A DNA stretch of 11,963 nt, taken from positions 1-11,963 of the forward strand of contig CAKQFF010000042.1 of assembly GCA_934230685.1 (NCBI GenBank). Reading direction: 5' to 3'. A program made the translations under genes and the position numbers. The stretch is from an uncultured Prevotella sp. (GTDB lineage Bacteria > Bacteroidota > Bacteroidia > Bacteroidales > Bacteroidaceae). The notes under the pieces are model-generated. The model was not told the origin of the DNA and searched no databases. It saw nothing but the letters and a program-made list of their open reading frames with translations. Of the stretch, positions 8,111-11,963 are shown piece after piece. Each line of letters starts with the position of its first letter. Position 1 is the first letter of the stretch.

Positions 8111-8363
8111 TTGTAAGTGTAATTTTTACTAAAGTTCTTAAAATCAATGGTTTAGGACGGTAGAGGTTTGCGGGAATGTTAGAAAGTACTGCCAAATAAG
8201 TGAAAAACAGCCAGAAAAATGCCAATATCAAGCGTTTATATAGCAGGAAATAGTGATTTTGCTCTCCCTATTGGCGTAAAAAGCGTGTGGAGATTAGTGT
8301 GGAAACGTCAAGGAAATGTGTTGGCTATGGTGGAAAACATCTGTATGGAAGCTATAATTTTAC

Positions 8364-8397
8364 TCTCTCGGCAGGAAAAAATATTTCTCTCGGCAGG
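8364..8397. repeat. Two direct copies of a 12-bp motif, 22 bp apart
   Basis: TCTCTCGGCAGG occurs at 8364-8375 and again at 8386-8397. The spacer is an AT-only run apart from its edges. It lies about 100 bp before the Rpn-type promoter. With only two copies its significance is uncertain. Confidence 0.45.
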
Positions 8398-8433
8398 CAG
8401 TAAAAAGGGTCTATACGCCAATTGTTATCGTGG

Positions 8434-8631
8434 TATATAAACCTTTGTCGTTTCATGAGAAATACGCTATGAGTTTTCGAAAAAAGTTGTATCTTTGCAT
8501 CAGCATATCTAAAAGACAGATGGTTATGAAGTACTTAGACCCTAAGGCAGACCTTACGTTCAAGAAGATTTTCGGCAATCATCCCAAAAGACTGATCAGC
8601 CTTCTGAACGCACTCCTGCCACTTAGCGAAG
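8434..8631 (+). repeat. Direct repeat, copy 1: Rpn-type promoter and 5' coding region
   Basis: This segment is repeated at 11732-11963, cut there by the window end. From the TATCTTTG element onward the copies differ at only about seven positions in some 140 bases by eye, without gaps. Upstream, CTTGTCGTTTCAT and AGAAATACGCTATGA are shared too, but copy 2 is about 34 bp longer between that block and the promoter. The repeat in copy 1 may extend further right than can be compared here. Confidence 0.85.
8490..8497 (+). promoter_or_regulatory. Promoter -7 element of the first Rpn-type gene
   Basis: TATCTTTG fits TAnnTTTG and lies 28 bp before the ATG at 8526. The same element with the same surroundings occurs in front of the second copy. 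The bases upstream, where a -33 element would sit, differ between the copies because of the 34-bp length difference. Confidence 0.6.
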
Positions 8632-9068
8632 AGGAGCAGATACACGAAATCAAGTATCTGCCAACAGAGCTTGTGCCCCAGCTCGAAGGGGGCAAGAATA
8701 CCATTGTGGATGTACTCTGCACAGATTCAAGAGGCAGAAAGTTCTGCGTGGAAATGCAGATGGAATGGTCTGACGCTTTCCAGCAGCGAGTATTGTTCAA
8801 TGACCCGGAGATTGGAAAAGCCGTAGAGGAACTGGAGATTTCCGGCTTTACAGATGCCGAGCTCCGTGCCTACGACAAATTCTGGGATTCCGTAAGTGTT
8901 GAAAGAACTCTCCTGGATGACAGATACCAGAAAGGCAGAGAAGAAGGCAAACATGAGGCCAACACAGAAACAGCACAACGTTTGCTGGCAATGGGACTTT
9001 CTGCCGAACAGGTTGCCAAAGCTACCCAGCTGCCTTTGGAAATCATTAAGAATCTGAGCAATTCATAA
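8526..9068 (+). CDS. Rpn/PD-(D/E)XK nuclease family transposase-like protein, apparently internally deleted
   Basis: The N-terminus MKYLDPKADLTFKKIFG is the hallmark start of the Rpn-like PD-(D/E)XK family (PF12784-type). Part of the nuclease core is present: Asp62 in IVDV and Glu76 in VEMQ. The C-terminal AEELRA-like linker and helical tail (AQRLLAMGLSAEQVAKATQL) also look normal for the family. The protein has 180 residues, whereas relatives are usually about 300. After FQQRVLFN (85-92) the sequence jumps to DPEIGKAVEELEIS, which in full-length relatives lies some 100 residues further on. The QxxxY part of the fold and the rest of the core sheet are therefore missing, and nuclease activity is doubtful. 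The junction falls near base 8802 and keeps the frame. An alternative ATG at 8520 adds Met-Val. The open frame extends to 8430, but the promoter at 8490 excludes that start. Confidence 0.8.
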   Translation: MKYLDPKADLTFKKIFGNHPKRLISLLNALLPLSEEEQIHEIKYLPTELVPQLEGGKNTIVDVLCTDSRGRKFCVEMQMEWSDAFQQRVLFNDPEIGKAVEELEISGFTDAELRAYDKFWDSVSVERTLLDDRYQKGREEGKHEANTETAQRLLAMGLSAEQVAKATQLPLEIIKNLSNS

Positions 9069-9152
9069 AAATAGCGAATGTAGCTGTATTTATCTCTTGG
9101 TGAACCATATACCGTTTGGGGATTATAGCGCTACCCACCAACAAAAAACAAA

Positions 9153-9183
9153 CCTATGACCAGAGCTTCCGCTCTGACATAGG
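9153..9183. terminator. Hairpin terminator of the leftward small-protein operon
   Basis: CCTATG (9153-9158) and CAGAGC (9161-9166) pair with GCTCTG (9171-9176) and CATAGG (9178-9183) around a TTCC loop, with a small internal bulge. On the minus strand it is followed by TTTGTTTTTTG, a good U-tract, 23 bp after the 54-codon gene. On the + strand only CTTGTCCTTATTTT follows, so it may also end the Rpn-type transcript. Confidence 0.75.
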
Positions 9184-9206
9184 CTTGTCCTTATTTTACA
9201 CTAACT

Positions 9207-9371
9207 TCATTCTTGCTCGTCCCAGTCGTCCTCGTAGCAGGGAGCACCGAATCGACCGGGTTGGTTCACAGGTTCAGTCGAGACACCTATCGAAGAACCA
9301 CTCAGCAGCGGCTGCTCCATTTCGATGACAAACGATAGGGGCTTTTCATACTTTTTTCTTTTCTCTTTCAT
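9207..9371 (-). CDS. Small 54-residue protein, unknown function
   Basis: A short gene with MKEKRKKYEKPLSF at the N-terminus, then VIEMEQPLLSGSS, and an acidic C-terminus ending CYEDDWDEQE. It starts 9 bp after the stop of the secreted beta-helix protein and is followed at once by a hairpin terminator, so it is almost certainly the last gene of that operon. The layout (basic start with KYxKP, hydrophobic-acidic middle, LLSGS, acidic Trp/Asp tail) resembles a type of small unannotated protein that I associate with Prevotella and Bacteroides genomes; this is recall, not a search. There is no signal peptide or membrane helix. The LLSGS step could be a processing site of the kind seen in peptide leaders, but this is speculation. 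A single Cys (residue 45) is present. Codon use is ordinary. Confidence 0.7.
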   Translation of the reverse strand: MKEKRKKYEKPLSFVIEMEQPLLSGSSIGVSTEPVNQPGRFGAPCYEDDWDEQE

Positions 9372-9380
9372 ATTATATCA

Positions 9381-11195
9381 CTATTTAACGATTACTTTAC
9401 GTCCATTCTTGATATACACACCCTTAGGCAGACCCTCGGTAGTGTTGCCTACCAATACACCCTGCAGGTTGTAGACTTTGCCCGATGCGTTGGCTGCATC
9501 GCCTACGATATTCGTGACACCGGTAGCTTCGCCCTCACCGATTACGCAGAACTTAACTTTGTTGGCACCACCACTGGTAGGCACGATATAGTCTTTGGCA
9601 TTCTTATCCCAAATGGTCATGTAGTATCTGAGCGGCGGGATATAGGCTCCTGTGTTTTTATTATACACAAAGTTGTTCGTTTCAGAATCGAGGTAATATC
9701 CATTCTCGACTGCGGTGTAGGTATTTTCCATCACAGGATAGAAGGTATAGATTTCATCGATAGTAGCAGTGTACTGTGGTTCTCCTGCATTGCTCTTATA
9801 GGTAACCGCACCTACATTGAGCGAATGGCTGCCAGCAGTCTTAGCCTTAATCATATAGGGGGAATAAGCACTAATCTTGTCGTTGGCTGCTACTGTCTTG
9901 AAAAGCACTACGGGTGCATTGTTTTCAGCGATAACTGCATAGAGCTTGGCAAACTCAAAGTCATTCAGCATCTCAGCGGTCAGCGTGAAGTCGAAGGGCA
10001 CAAATAATGCGTTCCATCCCGTGTTGCTGAAGGTCCTGGTCAGCGTGGTGGTCACGTTAGCCACCTCGGTCTTTGCCACCATTATCTTGTTGACCTTGTC
10101 CATATTTATATCCACGGTTCCGCCTTCAGCTACATTGTCATAGGCCTTGTCATAGGCTACCATTACGCTAAGGTCACCTACCTTGCTGATGCCATAAGTG
10201 CCGTCAGCATTGGGCGTAGCGGTGAATCCAGCTGCACAGAACTTAGACACATCGCTGCTGAACGTACCGCCCGAGATGGCAATAGAAAACGTCTTGCCTT
10301 CAGTGGGCTGGGCATCAATCAGCGTAGCATCGTCTTCAGCCGTTATGGTGCCGCCATTGATGGTAGCCGTCACGTCGCCATAAAGCCCGCTGAAGTTGAG
10401 GGCCGCATTGTGCATGTTGCCTGTACCGTCGCCCCATGAGCCTGTGTCACCACCGCCCTTGCTGGTAAGAACGCCACCGTTTATTTCGAGTTCACCACGT
10501 TTCATGCAGATGGCGCCGCCGCCACCATATATTGTTGCACCTTTATTGACCGTAAGCTTTCCAGACTGCGGATGATAGATAGCATAATCCATCGGACAGA
10601 TGAGTGTGCCGCCATTAATGGTGATGGTAGTATTATCATTTGAGTCACCAAAACCTGTGATGGCAGAATATCCTCCCTCAATAGTACCACCATTGATGGT
10701 GATATTGCAGTTTCCAAATGAGCCTATAGCAAACTGACCGTTATCAACAGAATTAGGAAGAACGGTGTTGATATGGCCGCTCTCCATAACAAACTCACCA
10801 TTGCCATCTACATATATCAATGCCTTGTCAACACCACTCTTATATGGGTCTTCCGAATATATCTTACCCGTGCTGTTTTCCTTAGAGTCTTTAAGGGTAA
10901 GTTTGCCTAATACCAAAATGTTTTTGGTATCAGCGTTCGAGCCCTTGATAGAATGTCCGTTCATATCGAGAACAATGTCTTGACCTGCCTTAACAGTGAG
11001 TTTATTGCCCGAAGTCATGTCAACATCATTAATAACCGTAACCGTCTGGCCAGCAGTAGCGGCATCTACAGCGTCTTGCAACGTGGCATACTCGGTCGAA
11101 CCAATTTTCGCCACATTCTGTGCCATACTCATCGTCGCGCTACTTACTGCCATCAACAGCAGGGCGAGAAATTTGTGTAATGAAAAGTTTCTCAT
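9381..11195 (-). CDS. Secreted beta-helix surface protein with type IX-like C-terminal tail
   Basis: A 604-residue protein. Residues 1-25 form a signal peptide (MRNFSLHKFLALLLMAVSS to SMA/Q). The opening YATLQDAVDAATAGQTVTV and at least five (T/A/E)I(N/S)GG(T/V) turns (ITINGGTIEGG, ITINGGTLICP, LEINGGVLTS, ATINGGTITAE, IAISGGTFSSD) point to a right-handed parallel beta-helix over about residues 30-330. A second region follows with WNALFVPFDFTLTAEML, a pattern often seen in Bacteroidales surface proteins. The last 32 residues (VYNLQGVLVGN then GLPKGVYIKNGRKVIVK) resemble the type A sorting tail of the type IX secretion system. I see no catalytic motif, so an adhesin-like or structural role is a guess. 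The frame is open back to a TTG at 11273, but the signal peptide fixes the ATG at 11195. No Shine-Dalgarno is visible. Confidence 0.85.
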   Translation of the reverse strand: MRNFSLHKFLALLLMAVSSATMSMAQNVAKIGSTEYATLQDAVDAATAGQTVTVINDVDMTSGNKLTVKAGQDIVLDMNGHSIKGSNADTKNILVLGKLTLKDSKENSTGKIYSEDPYKSGVDKALIYVDGNGEFVMESGHINTVLPNSVDNGQFAIGSFGNCNITINGGTIEGGYSAITGFGDSNDNTTITINGGTLICPMDYAIYHPQSGKLTVNKGATIYGGGGAICMKRGELEINGGVLTSKGGGDTGSWGDGTGNMHNAALNFSGLYGDVTATINGGTITAEDDATLIDAQPTEGKTFSIAISGGTFSSDVSKFCAAGFTATPNADGTYGISKVGDLSVMVAYDKAYDNVAEGGTVDINMDKVNKIMVAKTEVANVTTTLTRTFSNTGWNALFVPFDFTLTAEMLNDFEFAKLYAVIAENNAPVVLFKTVAANDKISAYSPYMIKAKTAGSHSLNVGAVTYKSNAGEPQYTATIDEIYTFYPVMENTYTAVENGYYLDSETNNFVYNKNTGAYIPPLRYYMTIWDKNAKDYIVPTSGGANKVKFCVIGEGEATGVTNIVGDAANASGKVYNLQGVLVGNTTEGLPKGVYIKNGRKVIVK

Positions 11196-11445
11196 GTGCT
11201 TATTTGTTTTGTGTTTTGGAATGTCCCCTCTGCATCCCGATTTGACATAGGTATGGATAGTTGGTGTTAGCAAGCGAGGTCACTGAAGACCGAAGGAGAT
11301 GATGAATGCCCATCCCCCATTGACCTTTATTCATACACATCTCTCTTTCCTCAGGTCTTGGGTTAAGGTAGGAAGTCGCTGGGGCTGAGCACCATACCGA
11401 CTTAGTAATCTGCGCTTGTTGTAAACGCGATAGATGGCGTTGTTA
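11196..11445 (-). ncRNA. Long structured 5' leader of the beta-helix operon
   Basis: If transcription starts just after the TATATTTG element, the leader is about 250 nt. Reading the minus strand, three folds can be drawn: a 6-bp hairpin (11423-11428 with 11412-11417); a perfect 6-bp closing stem AAGTCG/CGACTT enclosing 19 nt (11398-11403 with 11373-11378); and a long hairpin (11286-11359) whose base is an 11-bp stem AAGACC-GAGGA with one mismatch and whose top is GATG-TGAAT paired to ATTCA-CATC. The apical loop holds AGGTCA (11321-11326), fully complementary to TGACCT just after the hairpin (11277-11282), so an H-type pseudoknot is possible. I do not recognise a named riboswitch. Confidence 0.5.
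11200..11340 (-). CDS. Possible upstream reading frame in the leader (46 residues)
   Basis: On the minus strand, GAGGAAAGAGAG directly precedes ATG at 11340 (a second in-frame ATG lies at 11334). The frame runs for 46 residues (MCMNKGQWGMGIHHLL and on) and ends in TAA only 4 nt before the ATG of the beta-helix gene. It overlaps the long hairpin and the putative pseudoknot. The peptide resembles nothing I know and may be accidental. The position suits translational coupling or leader-peptide control if it is translated. Confidence 0.3.
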   Translation of the reverse strand: MCMNKGQWGMGIHHLLRSSVTSLANTNYPYLCQIGMQRGHSKTQNK

Positions 11446-11451
11446 CGACTG

Positions 11452-11459
11452 CAAATATA
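11452..11459 (-). promoter_or_regulatory. Promoter -7 element of the beta-helix / small-protein operon
   Basis: On the minus strand TATATTTG matches TAnnTTTG. No clear -33 TTTG is present at the right distance. About 30 bp upstream is a run of eight Gs on this strand. Confidence 0.55.
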
Positions 11460-11731
11460 ATAGAAAATACTATTCGTTGAAGCGTTTTACCCCCCCCATT
11501 CACCTTATTTAACTATACAGCCATAAGTTTAATCTTTGTTAGTACGGAAAAAGCACCAATTGGCGTAACAAAAGGAAGAGAAAGCCCCATCCTAACCATC
11601 CCCAAGGGGAAGGAGTAGACCCCAACAGCCTCAAACACAGCGAGAATGGGCTCCCGCCCCTTGGGGAGGGGCTTCCGCAAGCAGCAACTCTGTAGGATGA
11701 TTTTTTTTGATCTATCTGGATATTTTTTGAG
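11460..11731. other. Intergenic region upstream of two divergent transcription units
   Basis: No gene is supported. It holds a C8 tract (11490-11497), a GC-rich inverted repeat (11582-11674), and T8 at 11701-11708. Minus-strand open frames over 11513-11910 cross the palindromic repeat and the promoter of the second Rpn copy and have no family resemblance. Confidence 0.6.
11582..11674. repeat. GC-rich palindromic repeat
   Basis: AAGCCCC (11582-11588) and CCCCAAGGGG (11600-11609) pair with CCCCTTGGGG (11657-11666) and GGGGCTT (11668-11674). This gives 17 bp of stem with an asymmetric bulge and a 47-nt loop. The base composition contrasts sharply with the AT-rich surroundings. Such CCCC-TTGGGG palindromes look like a dispersed intergenic repeat family. 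T8 follows 26 bp later, so a terminator role on the + strand is possible but no + strand gene precedes it closely. Confidence 0.6.
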
Positions 11732-11821
11732 CATATAGACCCTTGTCGTTTCATAAGAAATACGCTATGATTTTTTTTAAAAACAAAATACAGCCAACTG
11801 ACGAAATACCGAAAAAAGTTG

Positions 11822-11829
11822 TATCTTTG
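11822..11829 (+). promoter_or_regulatory. Promoter -7 element of the second Rpn-type gene
   Basis: TATCTTTG, identical to the element before the first copy and at the same 28-bp distance from the ATG of the MKYLDP start. Confidence 0.6.
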
Positions 11830-11857
11830 CATCAGCATATCTAAAAGACAGATGACT

Positions 11858-11963
11858 ATGAAGTACTTAGACCCTAAGGCAGACCTCACGTTCAAGAAGA
11901 TATTCGGCAATCATCCTAAAAGACTGATCAGTCTTCTGAACGCACTCCTGCCACTCAGCGAAG
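11858..11963 (+). CDS. Rpn/PD-(D/E)XK nuclease family transposase-like protein, 3' end outside the window
   Basis: The 35 visible residues begin MKYLDPKADLTFKKIFGNHP and match the first copy residue for residue to LLPLSE; the base differences are silent within this coding part. Only the N-terminal signature is visible, so whether this copy keeps the central region missing from copy 1 cannot be told here. An alternative ATG at 11852 would add Met-Thr; it corresponds to the 8520 ATG of copy 1, where the second residue is Val. The family is linked to mobile, rapidly varying nuclease genes that promote recombination or act in phage defence. Confidence 0.85.
   Translation, partial: MKYLDPKADLTFKKIFGNHPKRLISLLNALLPLSE

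Larger units (their letters stand above)
7790..8434. other. Gene-poor AT-rich region
   Basis: About 645 bp with no coding frame I believe. It holds an imperfect inverted repeat (7936-8110), a short direct repeat (8364-8397) and long AT-only stretches around 8000-8050. A 73-codon frame at 8219-8440 has no family resemblance, promoter or ribosome site and is not called. Confidence 0.6.
11732..11963 (+). repeat. Direct repeat, copy 2: Rpn-type promoter and 5' coding region
   Basis: Second copy of the segment at 8434-8631, cut by the window end. It carries about 34 extra bases (within 11775-11811, including AAATACAGCCAACTGACGAA) between the conserved upstream block and the promoter. The downstream part is aligned without gaps. 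Confidence 0.85.

Noticed and set aside
8270..8422. A 9-bp inverted pair ATTGGCGTA / TACGCCAAT about 135 bp apart
   Set aside because: It is short, with no further matching outside a few bases; this can arise by chance at this distance. A third copy near 11559 is in the same orientation as the first and adds little.
8219..8440. A 73-codon + strand frame in the gene-poor region
   Set aside because: No promoter, ribosome site or recognisable features; it crosses the short direct repeat and runs into the repeated upstream segment of the Rpn-type gene.
9116..9328. A 70-codon + strand frame after the first Rpn-type gene
   Set aside because: It passes through the hairpin terminator and lies antisense to the 54-residue gene, whose operon position is more convincing.
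11196..11273. Extending the beta-helix protein to the TTG at 11273
   Set aside because: The extra 26 residues would bury a clear signal peptide that begins at the ATG at 11195, and they overlap the structured leader.
11513..11910. Two minus-strand frames (73 and 123 codons) upstream of the second Rpn copy
   Set aside because: They run across the GC-rich palindrome, the T8 run and the Rpn promoter, and have no family resemblance or start signals.

Overview
The window looks like Bacteroidales chromosome, most likely Prevotella or a close relative. The evidence is a SusC/SusD pair, several promoter -7 elements of the Bacteroidetes form TAnnTTTG, mostly absent Shine-Dalgarno sequences, and a surface protein with the C-terminal tail style of this group. 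The genus is inferred from general resemblance, not from a search.

Left part (1-6892). The window opens inside a copper-type P1B ATPase gene that has all core transport and phosphorylation motifs but an unusually short stretch between DKTGT and the next P-domain motif, so most of the nucleotide-binding N-domain appears absent. A strong 12-bp stem terminator follows. The AT-rich gap before the next gene carries four near-identical 16-bp palindromes at an exact 22-bp period, then a TAACTTTG promoter element. This drives a two-gene operon: a SusC-like TonB-dependent outer-membrane transporter and its SusD/RagB-like surface lipoprotein. No glycoside hydrolase or regulator gene lies beside them, so the substrate is unknown.

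Middle (6893-9183). A convergent minus-strand gene encodes a predicted outer-membrane protein of unknown function with its own promoter and a rare good Shine-Dalgarno. A stem with a U-tract on its side ends it. About 800 bp without a convincing gene then holds a 27-29 bp inverted repeat about 120 bp apart and a short direct repeat. Next is an Rpn/PD-(D/E)XK nuclease-type gene that appears to have lost its central part in frame. A near-identical second copy starts at the right edge of the window. The two copies are direct repeats about 3.3 kb apart.

Right part (9184-11963). Between the two Rpn copies lies a minus-strand transcription unit: a promoter, a roughly 250-nt leader that folds well on paper (hairpins, a possible pseudoknot and an overlapping upstream reading frame), a secreted beta-helix surface protein with a type IX-like C-terminal tail, and a 54-residue small protein 9 bp downstream. 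A hairpin with a U-tract closes the unit. This block is the most likely place for something undescribed. Upstream of it are a C8 tract, a GC-rich palindromic repeat and the second Rpn copy.
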